Shown piece by piece: positions 41,744 to 51,388 of a stretch of 64,000 nt of DNA (its first letter is position 1; each line of letters begins with the position of its first letter). This DNA is from DASRDS01 sp035570055 (lineage in GTDB: Bacteria > Gemmatimonadota > Gemmatimonadetes > Gemmatimonadales > Gemmatimonadaceae). The stretch lies in NCBI GenBank assembly GCA_035570055.1, contig DATMLM010000019.1, forward strand, positions 55,417-119,416. Direction: 5' to 3'. The notes beneath the pieces were generated by a model. The model ran no database searches. It had not been told where the DNA came from and saw only the letters and a list, made by a program, of their open reading frames with translations. Made by a program: the position numbers and the translations under genes.

Positions 41744-44700
41744 GATACACCCCCTCGGGGTGATCCAACGGCAGATAGGCGGCGATCGCGTCGTCGATCG
41801 CCGCTTGGGCCGCCCGCGCTTCGCGCCTACCGACCTTGGGTACCGGCACCGTTCTGTCGGGCAGCTTCGGCAGAATCTCCTCGCGTTGGCGGCCGGCGAC
41901 GATCTGGCACATGAACGCTTTGCCCTCGTGAATCGTGACGTTTGGATCGGCCACCAGGCAGATCAGATCATTCGCGTTGCCGCCGCTGACGACGCCGTTC
42001 CACGACCAGTGGAATGGCGCGCCGGCCTGATGCATGCGCTGGCCGTTGATCGTGAACGGTTTAATGCGCCGGGACACGAGCGCCTTGCACTCGATCGCGG
42101 CTCGCGGCGTATACACCGTGCACCAACCGGTATTCTCGATGTGCTTTTCAGCCGCCAGCTCGGGCGAGATCTCGATGAACATCTCCGGCTGCAGCTCCGT
42201 GAGCCATGGATTCCAACGGCTCATCGGTCCGCTGAGATGGTGCTCCGTCAGGCGATACGTCGTGATAATGATCGGGTAGTTTGGATCACCAACGTCGATG
42301 TACTTGTTGCCCACCATGTCCCATACTTTCGCCACGGGACTGCGCTGGATCTGGTACAGCGCGTTCTTGATGCTCGATTCCCAGGGCTCGTAATGCGTGG
42401 GCAGCGGGCCGTCGACGATTCCGGTTGGTGTAAACAAGGACGCTTTGCCATCACGCTGCATGATGTACGCAATGGTGCCATCCAGTGCGTCCATTCCGCC
42501 CTTGGACCATACCCCCTTGGAATACGGAGCCTTGGTCGCGGGATAGTCGGGGATATCGTAGCCGACCCACTTCTTTTGCTTGTCATCCCACCACACGTAG
42601 GCTTTACGTGGAGACCACGGTTTTCCCTGCGGATCGGCGCTCGCCCGATTGTAGAGTGTGCGCCGATTGGCGGGCCACGCCCATCCCCAGCCGAGTGACG
42701 TGTACGCGTCCGACACGCGTGCCTGCGCTTTGTTCACTCCCTCGGCCGGATACACTCCCGTATAGATCCACACTCCGCACGGCGTCGACCCATCGGCCTT
42801 GATGTCGACGAACGTTTTGAGCGGCGTGCGATCCGGGGCATGCCAACCGTTGATCTCGCGCAGGACATCAATGGCGTTCGGCTCCTTGAGCGGCCCAGGC
42901 TCTTCGTTCGTGTACCAGGTCATTGCGAGGAACGCGGCGTCCCTTGGATCGGTCGATCCCTCGTACAGCTTGCGCAGCCGTTTATAGAGATGATGACTGA
43001 ACCAGAGGTCAGAGCGACAATCTTCCTGCGGCTCGGCGCCCTTGTCGTGCCACTGCAAGAGTCGTTGCGTGTTGGTGAACGATCCCTCGCTCTCGGTCAC
43101 TGAGGTCGACGGCAGGAAAAACACCTCGGTTTTGATCACCGAGGGATCCGGGACGTCCGGCGCTTTCCAGAACTCCGCGGTCTCGATGCGGAAGAGGTCG
43201 CGCATGACGAGCCAATCGAGGTTGGCCATCGCCATACGGTTATAGATGGCGTTCTGTCCACCGGCCGCGGGATTCTGCCCGATGCACATGAAGCCTTTCA
43301 CCACGCCATCGACCATCGCTTTGAACATTGGAATGTGCGAGTGGTCGCCCACGGCCTTGGGCAGATAGTCGTACGCCCATTGATTCTCGGCGGTCGCGGC
43401 ATCGCCGTACCACATCTTGAGCAGCGAGATCATGTACGCGCGGCCGTTGGCCCACCATCCCGTCTTCGGCATCGTCGCGTCGACCCAACCGTCGAGCGTG
43501 TCGTGCTTGGGGTTTGCCGCACTCGGTGCGGGCAGATAGCCCGGAAGCAGGTGGTACAGCGTCGGCACATCCGTCGACCCCTGGATCGACGCATGGCCAC
43601 GCAGCGCGAGGATGCCGCCGCCGGGCCGTCCCATATTGCCGAGCAGCGCCTGCACGATGGCGGCGCAGCGGATCATCTGCACACCGACGGTGTGCTGGGT
43701 CCAGCCGACCGCGTAGCAGATCGACGACGTGCGCTCGCGACCCGAGTTGTCGCAGAGCGCTTTCGCGACCTTCTCGAACTCCTCCGGCGTGCACCCGCAC
43801 ACGCGGGAGACCATGTCGGGTGTATAGCGCGCGAAGTGTCGTTCCAGGATCCGGAACACACATCGCGGGTTCTTCAACGTCGGGTCCGTCGGCGGCGGTC
43901 CATCCTTCGCGCCCGCGTACGCCCACGTGGCATTATCGTACTTGCGTCCAGCCGCATCGAAACCAGAGAACAGGCCGTCGAGGTCTTCCGTGTCCTTGTA
44001 GTCGTCCGAGACGATCGTCGCGGCGTTCGTATAGTTCAGGACGTACTCGTGGAACCACCGATCATTCTTGATGATGTAATTGATCAATCCACCGAGGAAC
44101 GCGATATCGGAGCCGGAGCGAATGCCGACGTGCAGGTTGGCGTTCGCCGACGTGCGTGTATACCGCGGGTCGATGTGAATGATCATCGCGCCGCGCTCGC
44201 GCGCTTTCATCACCCAGCGGAATCCCACCGGGTGACACTCCGCCATGTTGGACCCCATGATCACGATGCAGTCCGCGTTCTGGAGGTCCTGCTGAAACAT
44301 CGTCGCGCCGCCGCGGCCAAACGTCGCCCCCAGACCGGGGACCGTGGCCGAGTGTCATATTCGAGCCTGATTTTCGAGAAAGACGCCGCCGAGTCCGCGC
44401 CAGAGCTTCAAGTGCGCGTAATTCCATTCGTTCTCCAGCGTCGCGCCACCGAGCGATGCAATCCCGAGCGTATTGTTGACCGTCACGGTGCGGCCGCCGA
44501 TCTGCGCGGTACGCTGGAACGTCGCGTCGCGTGTCTTCTTGACGCGCTCGGCGATCATGTCCATCGCTTTCTCGAGATCGAGCGACTCCCACTCTTTTCC
44601 GCCCGGACGCCGGTAGAGGACCTTTTTCTGGCGTTCGGGATTGACGGTCAGCTGGAAACTGGACGCGCCCTTGGGGCACAGGGTGCCGCGATTGATCGGC

Positions 44701-44951
44701 GAGTCGGGATTGCCTTCGACGTTGACGAGTTTTCCGTCGCGCGACGAGAGCAACTGACTGCAGCCCACCGCGCAATACGGGCAGACGCCAACGACCGTCT
44801 TCGTGTTGGCGAGCTTGTACCCGAGTGGCACGGTGGATGCGCGGAGTGGCTCGGGATCGACGCCGAGGGCGACGAGCCCGCCGAGCGCGGTGCCTCCGGC
44901 CGCGAGACCTGAGCGACCGAGGAACTGCCGGCGAGACAGTGGGGTGTTCAT
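41736..44951 (-). CDS. fdhA: selenocysteine formate dehydrogenase, catalytic subunit (read through UGA)
   Basis: Protein of 1071 aa if the in-frame TGA at 44355-44357 is read as selenocysteine (U199). Tat signal SRRQFLGRSG; [4Fe-4S] site C57, C60, C64, C92; bis-MGD enzyme domains follow. Around the TGA the protein reads LENQARI-U-HSATVPGLGATFGRGG, exactly where E. coli FdnG and FdoG carry Sec. Both sides are in the same frame, so an ordinary annotation would split the gene into 198 and 854 aa pieces. Oxidises formate to CO2 in the periplasm. First gene of the fdh operon; selA, selB, selC and selD are not in this window. Confidence 0.95.
44317..44357 (-). promoter_or_regulatory. bacterial SECIS hairpin directly after the Sec UGA
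   Basis: After UGA (44357-44355) come 18 nt, then the loop GGTCT (44336-44332) closed by CCCC/GGGG. From memory, the spacing and loop match E. coli fdhF, whose GGUCU loop also begins 18 nt after UGA and is bound by SelB. This directs Sec insertion instead of termination. Confidence 0.9.
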
Positions 44952-44969
44952 GCTTTCACGTTGTCACAA

Positions 44970-45413
44970 ATGGGGGGCGGAAGACAAGTGGACACGCGCA
45001 AATTTCGTGCGATTTTGCCGGACAACGTCGAGTGGCAGCCATTCCCTGCCTTTCCGCCTACAGCACGCTATGCCGTTCTGGTAGGTGACCCGACGCAACC
45101 GGGTCCGTATGTCATTCGGGTGAAGGTCCCGGCGGGGGTCAAGCTCATGCCCCACTGGCATCCCGAGGATCGGGTCTACACCGTCATATCCGGCGTCTTC
45201 TATATCGGTCTCGGGAGCGCCTTCGACGCGACGAAGCTCGCCGCGTATCCACCCGGGGCTGTCATTGTTCTGCCGGGACATACGCACCACTTCCATTGGG
45301 CGCAGTCGGGCGAGTACGTGACTCAGGTCAACGCGATCGGTCCGCTCGGGCTCGAGTATGTCGAAAGCCAAGATGATCCGCGACGAGCTAGCGGCGGCGG
45401 CGGGAGCGCGTAG
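44970..45413 (+). CDS. cupin-domain protein
   Basis: Protein of 147 aa. One cupin barrel: HWHPEDRVYTVISGVFYIGLG holds the first metal-binding motif, and VLPGHTHHFHW the second. Many such small cupins are dioxygenases or sensors; role unknown. ATG 44970 preferred, TTG 44961 possible. Divergent from fdhA with only 18 bp between, so the fdh promoter must lie mostly within this gene. Confidence 0.8.
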   Translation: MGGGRQVDTRKFRAILPDNVEWQPFPAFPPTARYAVLVGDPTQPGPYVIRVKVPAGVKLMPHWHPEDRVYTVISGVFYIGLGSAFDATKLAAYPPGAVIVLPGHTHHFHWAQSGEYVTQVNAIGPLGLEYVESQDDPRRASGGGGSA

Positions 45414-45449
45414 ATTCTCGGCTAACTCGCACCCGGGGAGAGCAGCAGC

Positions 45450-46112
45450 ATGGGAACGGTCATCCCGCTGACAGATGCCTCACGCCGTCCGGTCAACATG
45501 CCGATCGTCACGATCGGCATCATCGTCGCGAACTTCATTGTGTTCGGGTTCGAGCTAGCGGGAGGTGACGCGTTCGTCCTCAAATGGTCGGCGATCCCTG
45601 CCCACATTACCGCGGGCCACGACCTGATCACGCTGTTCACGGCGATGTTCATGCACGGCGGCTGGTCCCATATCCTCGGCAATATGGTGTTCTTCTGGGC
45701 CTTCGGTCCGGAAATCGAAGACGCCATGGGCCCGTTCCGGTATCTCGTGTTCTACTTGGTCGGTGGGTTGGTCTCCATGGGTGCCCAAGTGGCATTGAAT
45801 CCCACCTCCACCGTCCCGAACCTCGGGGCCAGTGGCGCCATTGCCGCGGTCATGGGCGCGTTCCTCGTGACCTACCCGAGGGATCGGATCCGGTCCATCC
45901 TGGTCATCTTCGTGTTCGTGCAGATCGCCATGATCCCCGCCGCCCTCCTCATCGGCGTCTGGTTCCTCACCCAACTGGTGAACCTGGGACAAGTGGCCCC
46001 GACGCAGGGCGGCGGTGTCGCCTACATCGCGCACGTGGCCGGAGTCATCTACGGAATGGTCTTCGCGCGGATGTTCGAGGGCGGCGGGAGGGCGATGTCG
46101 ACCGATGCGTAG
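45450..46112 (+). CDS. rhomboid intramembrane serine protease
   Basis: Protein of 220 aa with six membrane segments. Catalytic dyad Ser128 in NLGASGAIAAVMG and His195 in YIAHVAGVIYG; MFMHGGWSHILGNMVFFW is the conserved loop and helix. Cleaves membrane-spanning substrates, which are not known here. 3' end overlaps the DUF4331 gene by 64 bp on the other strand. Confidence 0.92.
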   Translation: MGTVIPLTDASRRPVNMPIVTIGIIVANFIVFGFELAGGDAFVLKWSAIPAHITAGHDLITLFTAMFMHGGWSHILGNMVFFWAFGPEIEDAMGPFRYLVFYLVGGLVSMGAQVALNPTSTVPNLGASGAIAAVMGAFLVTYPRDRIRSILVIFVFVQIAMIPAALLIGVWFLTQLVNLGQVAPTQGGGVAYIAHVAGVIYGMVFARMFEGGGRAMSTDA

Positions 46113-47080
46113 AGTTTGTGCGGCGGCCCCACGTACGGGAACTCGGTCAGCAAATCGGTGTGCGGTCCGACGTTGTCGGTCGTGACCTTTCCGTTGGTGA
46201 AGATCGGAAAGAGGACGTCCACGACATCGTCGGTGAGGCTGCGGCCGTTGTCGGGAAATGCTGCCGGACGCTTGGGATCGTAGACGAGAATGTCGGGCAA
46301 TAGCGTGCGGGCTACCCGCTTCGCGTCGTCCGACGTGCGGCCGCCGAGGTGTTCCATCGAATGCGCGAAGGCTGGGATAAACCGCGCATCATCCACCGGC
46401 TGCCCGGCGAGATAGGCGGCTTTCTCGTCACCGGCGAGGAACGGCTCCTGCTGCGGCCGAGCGCCGCGGTCCGCCTGCAGCCACATGCCCGCGTCACTGA
46501 CGAGCGTGCGAGCCCATATGCCAATCGGGCCGAACCCGAGCTCCGCGTTGGGGACTTCCAGGACGATGCTGCAGACGTCCTTGTCGCCAAAGAAATCAGC
46601 ACCGGTGAAGTGCTGGTTCAGCGCGCCCAGTGCATCAAAGAAAAACGGATCGCTGCGCCATCCGGCGAAGAACCGGTAGTTGCCGGCTTCCGTTACGTGC
46701 GCCTCAGGCCCCGTCGAGACCGGCGCCCGATCGACGATCACGTCACCAGTGTCGTCTGTCCCGGCCGCCGAAGTGCCCGTGACGCGGCGGACGGTCGCGA
46801 TTTGCGTCCCGTCAGCGGACGATGAGAACCGCACCCGGTACGCGAGATCGGCGACGGCATCGCCATCCACGTCGATCTTGAGCTCGTACAGTCCGTTCGG
46901 CGCGAAGGGCTCGGGTGTCGTGGGCCCCTGTGGATTCACGCCGACCGACGGGTGCACGTCCATGATCAGGATCGATTTCGCGGGATCATCGGGTTTTGGG
47001 AAAGCGTACAGATCGGTGAAATCGAGGCGGGCATCTCCGTGCGGGAAACCGTAGTCGGGGCCCGAATAGTGGTGTGACAT
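46049..47080 (-). CDS. DUF4331 family protein
   Basis: Protein of 343 aa. Marks of the family are MSHHYSGPDYGFPHGDARLDFTD region at the N-terminus, KSILIMDVHPS and YRFFAGWRSDPFFFDALGAL. No signal peptide is visible. The family has no known enzymatic role. Start lies 7 bp after the alcohol dehydrogenase stop, so it is the fourth gene of the peroxidase operon. Confidence 0.85.
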   Translation of the reverse strand: MSHHYSGPDYGFPHGDARLDFTDLYAFPKPDDPAKSILIMDVHPSVGVNPQGPTTPEPFAPNGLYELKIDVDGDAVADLAYRVRFSSSADGTQIATVRRVTGTSAAGTDDTGDVIVDRAPVSTGPEAHVTEAGNYRFFAGWRSDPFFFDALGALNQHFTGADFFGDKDVCSIVLEVPNAELGFGPIGIWARTLVSDAGMWLQADRGARPQQEPFLAGDEKAAYLAGQPVDDARFIPAFAHSMEHLGGRTSDDAKRVARTLLPDILVYDPKRPAAFPDNGRSLTDDVVDVLFPIFTNGKVTTDNVGPHTDLLTEFPYVGPPHKLYASVDIALPPPSNIRAKTIP

Positions 47081-47087
47081 GGATTCC

Positions 47088-48092
47088 TCACATTGTGAGA
47101 ACGGCGCGGAATCGTACCGTGCCGCTCATCATGCGCTCATAGGCCTGGCTCGCGTTCTCGAGTGAAAACGTTTCGACCATAGGCCGCACACCGGTCAGCT
47201 CGGAGAACCGCAGCGTATCGTCAGCGTCCGCGGGCGCGCCCGAGGCGTAGCCCTGAACACGCTTACTCCCGACGATGAGCTGTACGGGAGTCACCTCGAT
47301 GGGATCGAGTGACACGCCGATGACGATGAGCTCGCCGTTCGGCCCGAGACCGTTTATCAACTCGGACATCGCTTTCGAGCTCGGCGCAGTCGCCAAAATG
47401 ACCTGGGCGCCACCCATCTTCTGCAGTGCCTCGACGGCGTTCGTCGATTCGGTGTCGACGTACACGTTGGCCCCGAGCTTCAGTGCGAGCGGCCCCGTGT
47501 CGGCGCCGCGTCCGATCGCCACGACCTTGTAGCCACACTTGTTCGCGAATTGAATGGCGAGGTGCCCCAGGCCGCCGACGCCTTGCACGGCGACCAGATC
47601 ACCTGGCACCGCGGTGCTACGGCGCAGGGCATCGAAGGTGGTGATGCCCGCGCACAGCAGCGGTGCGGCTTCGACGTCAGCAAGAGTGTCCGGCATCGCG
47701 ACCAACGCGTCCGCCGGAGCCACCATGTATTGCGCATATCCGCCGTCGTAGCTGATGCCCGGCACTTGGAGATTTTCGCAATTCTTAAAATCGCCCCGCC
47801 GGCACTGGCGGCACGTGTTGTCGTGGCCGCCGTGCCAACCTACCCCGACGCGCTGGCCTCTTTTCCACACCGACACACCGAGGCCCAGCTCGTCGATGAC
47901 GCCGACGATCTCATGTCCAGGAACGCGGGGATATTGAATGCCGGGCCACAGGCCCTCTTTCGTGAAGGAGTCACTGTGGCAGACGCCACACGCTTGCACT
48001 TTGACGCGCACCTGTCCGGCGCCGGGCTTCGGGATCGGGCGCTCGACGATCTCGAAAGCGCCGCCGGCCTTGGGGACCTGCACGGCCTTCAT
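47088..48092 (-). CDS. zinc-dependent alcohol dehydrogenase
   Basis: Protein of 334 aa. Catalytic zinc residues in ACGVCHSD and VPGHEIVGV; structural zinc cysteines in CRQCRRGDFKNCENL; NAD(P)-binding loop VQGVGGLGHLAIQF. Oxidises or reduces an alcohol/aldehyde pair; substrate unknown. Start overlaps the hydrolase stop as ATGA. Confidence 0.93.
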   Translation of the reverse strand: MKAVQVPKAGGAFEIVERPIPKPGAGQVRVKVQACGVCHSDSFTKEGLWPGIQYPRVPGHEIVGVIDELGLGVSVWKRGQRVGVGWHGGHDNTCRQCRRGDFKNCENLQVPGISYDGGYAQYMVAPADALVAMPDTLADVEAAPLLCAGITTFDALRRSTAVPGDLVAVQGVGGLGHLAIQFANKCGYKVVAIGRGADTGPLALKLGANVYVDTESTNAVEALQKMGGAQVILATAPSSKAMSELINGLGPNGELIVIGVSLDPIEVTPVQLIVGSKRVQGYASGAPADADDTLRFSELTGVRPMVETFSLENASQAYERMMSGTVRFRAVLTM

Positions 48093-48928
48093 TTGAGGAA
48101 GCCCACCAGCTCGGGGTTGACGACATCCGAGTGTGTCCACGCGATATTGTGCGGTCCGTCTTTGACGATGACATACGTGGCACCGGCGATCATCTTCGCG
48201 GTCTTCTCGCCCGAGACTCCGATCGGCAGAATGCGATCTTGATCGCCGTGCATCACGAGCGTCGGGATGTCGATGCGCTTCAAGTCCGCGCGAAAATCCG
48301 TATGCCAACTCGGGATGCACGCGACGGTCGCGAACGCCGAGCTGCCGACGGCGACACTCATGCTGGCGTCGACCGCCGCTGCACTGACGCGTTTCCCCAG
48401 CAGGACGTCGGTGTTGTAGAAGTTCTTGAAGAACTCCGTGAAGAACGCATACCGGTCGGTCTTAGCCGCGGCCTCGAGGCCATCGAAGACGCTTTGCGGG
48501 ACGCCGTCGAGCAGGTATGGCGGCACGCCGGAGAGAATGACCGCCTTGCGCACGCCTTCGGAGCCGTACTTGCCGAGGTATCGGGCGACTTCACCGCCGC
48601 CCATCGAGAATCCGACGAGTGCAACCTGGCGGAGCTCGAGGTGCGTGATGAGCATCCGCAGGTCATCGGCGAACGTGTCGTAGTCATAGCCAGTGGTCGG
48701 TTGGCTCGACTTCCCGAAGCCGCGGCGATCGTAGGTGATCACGCGGTGGCCGGCTGACAGCAGCGCTGGCACCTGCTTTTCCCACGACGCGCCATTCAAG
48801 GGATAGCCGTGGATCAAGACGACGGGCTTTCCGGTGCCGTGGTCTTCGTAGTACAGGTCGATCGGCGTGGAGTTCTCTTGGCCGACGGTCACGTAGTTGC
48901 GTGATTCGTGCATCGCTGGAGCGCTCAT
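48089..48928 (-). CDS. alpha/beta hydrolase, non-haem chloroperoxidase-like
   Basis: Protein of 279 aa. Catalytic triad positions: Ser in ALVGFSMGGGEVARY, Asp in HGDQDRILP, His in KDGPHNIAWTH. This matches cofactor-free haloperoxidase/esterases, which make peracids or hydrolyse esters. ATGA overlaps at both ends. Co-expression with the peroxidase and dehydrogenase suggests joint handling of peroxides or aldehydes. Confidence 0.9.
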   Translation of the reverse strand: MSAPAMHESRNYVTVGQENSTPIDLYYEDHGTGKPVVLIHGYPLNGASWEKQVPALLSAGHRVITYDRRGFGKSSQPTTGYDYDTFADDLRMLITHLELRQVALVGFSMGGGEVARYLGKYGSEGVRKAVILSGVPPYLLDGVPQSVFDGLEAAAKTDRYAFFTEFFKNFYNTDVLLGKRVSAAAVDASMSVAVGSSAFATVACIPSWHTDFRADLKRIDIPTLVMHGDQDRILPIGVSGEKTAKMIAGATYVIVKDGPHNIAWTHSDVVNPELVGFLK

Positions 48929-49917
48929 TTGGACACCGTCACGTTGACGCGATGCTGGACCGACAGTGCGTACACCGCGGACCGCAGCGCTGGTAAGGGA
49001 TCATCGGAGAGTTGAATCCCATCGGTGAGGTAGATGGGGTTGAAGGCGAGCTTGCGCTGCGTTTCGGCATTGTCAGGCGCGACAGTCGTGAGCGTGACGA
49101 CACCGAGCTCGACGAGCTTGCGGTCGTCCGGCCAGACCACCGATGCGTCTGCCGTCGGGTCACCCGGGTTCGCAAGCTGCACGAGCACACGAATCTTGAT
49201 CGGCTCTTTCGGCAGCCGGCGCGTGATCTCGTCTTCGAGATAGTTGGCCGACACTTTCGCTCCGGCGGCCGAGTCCAGGTATTTGGGACCGCCAACCGGG
49301 ACGAGCCGGTAGCGGCCGGCCTGCTTGACGTTTTGCGCGTTGACGAAGATGAACGCATCGTTGCCGTAGAACTGTTCTGTGCCGTAGCTGACCGGCACCC
49401 GCGCGGGGGTGGTCGCGAATCTCAGCGCGGCAGGATGCGTGCCGAAGAACGCCTCGATCGGCGAGGGGTGCTTACTGTCTGGCTTGGTCGCGAGTATCGC
49501 GTCGAGGAACGCGGCGAAGTCTTCGCCGGTGCCGACCGCGAATCCGTTGCGCGTGTTGGCCACGATGTCCGTATAGGTGCCGTTCGGCAAAGTGAAGCGA
49601 AGGGCGAGGCCGCGTATCGTCGCGTTGGGGTCGTTGTCGGCAATGGTCGGAATGCCGCTGGCGTTCGAGTAGCGGGCGATGACCGGCGTCGACGCGTCCT
49701 TCAGGTGCGCCGCGCGGCTCAGCGACGTGGCACCGGGCGAGGGCGTGAACGTGCCCGTCACGACGATGCCCTTGGCGTGAGCGATCCGGTAGCCGGGGTG
49801 TACGCCGCCGGCTAATGCGATGAAATCGTCGGCAATGTGCTGCGGTACGCTCTTGGCCGGCGCCTGTGACCACGCAGGGGTCGCCAGGAGTAAGGCGGCA
49901 ATAAGATTTCGAGTCAT
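48925..49917 (-). CDS. catalase-family peroxidase, secreted (second copy)
   Basis: Protein of 330 aa with signal peptide (LIAALLLATPAWSQ). Paralogue of the gene at 1722-2693: same IAHAKGIVVTGTF distal-His region, GTGEDFAAFLDAILATKPDS and RSAVYALS proximal tyrosine. First gene of a four-gene operon. Sequence shows no loss of key residues, so both copies are probably active. Confidence 0.9.
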   Translation of the reverse strand: MTRNLIAALLLATPAWSQAPAKSVPQHIADDFIALAGGVHPGYRIAHAKGIVVTGTFTPSPGATSLSRAAHLKDASTPVIARYSNASGIPTIADNDPNATIRGLALRFTLPNGTYTDIVANTRNGFAVGTGEDFAAFLDAILATKPDSKHPSPIEAFFGTHPAALRFATTPARVPVSYGTEQFYGNDAFIFVNAQNVKQAGRYRLVPVGGPKYLDSAAGAKVSANYLEDEITRRLPKEPIKIRVLVQLANPGDPTADASVVWPDDRKLVELGVVTLTTVAPDNAETQRKLAFNPIYLTDGIQLSDDPLPALRSAVYALSVQHRVNVTVSK

Positions 49918-49995
49918 ACCCCACGATACTGGCGCGCGGAGGTGGTCTCTACTCCTCCCCGGAGCAGTCTTTGCCTACACCCAGAGAGGTAGTGG

Positions 49996-50622
49996 TCAGC
50001 CGATGTGAATGAACCCCCGCTCGACGCCGATGGCGACGGCTTCCGTGCGATCGTGGGCGTCGAGTTTGCGCAGGATATTCTTCACGTGCACCTTGATGGT
50101 GCCCTCGGTCCGTCCGATCGCGGCGGCGATCTCGGCGTTGGTACACCCTCGCGCGACGTACTGAAACACCTCGGCTTCGCGTGGTGTGAGCTCGACGCGC
50201 GGCGTGTGGGCCGCGAGTTGTGCCGCGACGGGGGCCGGGAGACAGCGCTCGCCGCGATACACTTGGCGCATCGCGTTCAACACCTCCGTGCGCAGCATGT
50301 CCTTCAACAGATATCCGCGCGCGCCGGCTTCGAGCGCGCGATGGATATTCACATCGCCGTCGTATGTCGAGAGCACGATGATCTTCGCGTCGGGATGATC
50401 GGCCAGGATCGCGCGGGTCGCCGCCAAGCCGTCCATCACGGGCATACGCAGGTCCATGAGCACGATGTCCGGGTGATGGACCTCGAACCGCTCGATCGCC
50501 TCTTCGCCATTCGCCGCCTCCGCGACGATGCGGAGATCGGGCTCGGTTGCCACGACAGCGCTGAGGCCGGCTCGAATCAATCCGTGGTCATCGACCGTGA
50601 GGATCGTGATCGGGTTCGGCAT
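49996..50622 (-). CDS. NarL/FixJ-family response regulator
   Basis: Protein of 208 aa. Receiver with VDDHGLIRAG, phospho-acceptor in IVLMDLRMPVMDG, and a LuxR-type HTH (LTPREAEVFQYVARGCTNAEIA). Divergent from the MEDS sensor and kinase genes, so these three form a likely signalling unit. Paralogous to 30638-31264: DGDVNIHRALEAGARGYLLK versus EGDVDIHRALVAGACGYLLK. Confidence 0.92.
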   Translation of the reverse strand: MPNPITILTVDDHGLIRAGLSAVVATEPDLRIVAEAANGEEAIERFEVHHPDIVLMDLRMPVMDGLAATRAILADHPDAKIIVLSTYDGDVNIHRALEAGARGYLLKDMLRTEVLNAMRQVYRGERCLPAPVAAQLAAHTPRVELTPREAEVFQYVARGCTNAEIAAAIGRTEGTIKVHVKNILRKLDAHDRTEAVAIGVERGFIHIG

Positions 50623-50710
50623 GACCGGATGATACCGAATACACAGCCCCGTGACATGCCCAAAACTGGGTACCTGGCGTTGCCTACGGCGCGGGTGCAC
50701 TCTTCACCAT

Positions 50711-51388
50711 ATGGAACAAGACCTTATGTGCGACGCGCCCGTCCGGTTAGCGGGCTCGGAGCTCGGTGCCCACCCTCACATCTGTGCCTTCTTCCACGAC
50801 GAGCAAGAAGAAGCGCGCGTGCTCCTTCCTTTCATTAAGGAGGGATTGGAGTGTGGCGACAAAGCCATGCATGTCGTCGACCCGGTCGTCTGCCGGCAGC
50901 ACGTGCAGCACTTGGAATCGCAGGGCCTGGCCATCGCCCAAGCGGAGCAACGCGGCCAATTCGAGGTGCACGGCTGGGATGAGTTCTATCTTGCCGGCGG
51001 CTCGTTCGACCAGGACCGCATGTTGGCGACCATCGAACAAGTGTTGATCGGAGCGCGGCGCGACGGGTTTCGGCGAACGCGCACGGTCTGCCACATGGAG
51101 TGGGCCCTCGAGAACCACCCCGGCGTTGATCAGGTCATCGAATACGAGAGCCGAGCGAACCTCATGTGGGCTCGCGTCAGCGATCCGGTCATTTGTGTGT
51201 ACGACCTGAGGCGGTTCAGCGGCGGAGTCGTCATGGGCGTTCTCCGAGCCCACCCCATGATCCTCATCGGTCACACCGTGCAAGAGAATCCATTTTACGT
51301 GCCCCCTGAGGAGTACCTGGAAGAGCTGCGCTCACGGCGATATGGACGAATCGGCAGAGGAGATCAAGCGGCTCCAGAACTGCATTAG
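50711..51388 (+). CDS. MEDS-domain sensor protein
   Basis: Protein of 225 aa. GAHPHICAFFHDEQEEARVLLPF, YLAGGSFDQDRMLATIEQ and the ICVYDLRRFSGGVVM end are typical of MEDS (DcmR-type sensory) domains found in bacterial and archaeal signalling. Stand-alone here. Overlaps the kinase gene by 47 bp, so it may feed that kinase with its signal. Ligand unknown. Confidence 0.85.
   Translation: MEQDLMCDAPVRLAGSELGAHPHICAFFHDEQEEARVLLPFIKEGLECGDKAMHVVDPVVCRQHVQHLESQGLAIAQAEQRGQFEVHGWDEFYLAGGSFDQDRMLATIEQVLIGARRDGFRRTRTVCHMEWALENHPGVDQVIEYESRANLMWARVSDPVICVYDLRRFSGGVVMGVLRAHPMILIGHTVQENPFYVPPEEYLEELRSRRYGRIGRGDQAAPELH

Noticed and set aside
44355..44357. In-frame stop splitting formate dehydrogenase, possible pseudogene
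   Set aside because: The stop is TGA at the known Sec position, same frame on both sides, with a fitting SECIS hairpin; the rest of the operon is intact.
43335..44912. 525-codon plus-strand frame antisense to fdhA
   Set aside because: Shadow frame with no motif; it also runs across the SECIS region.
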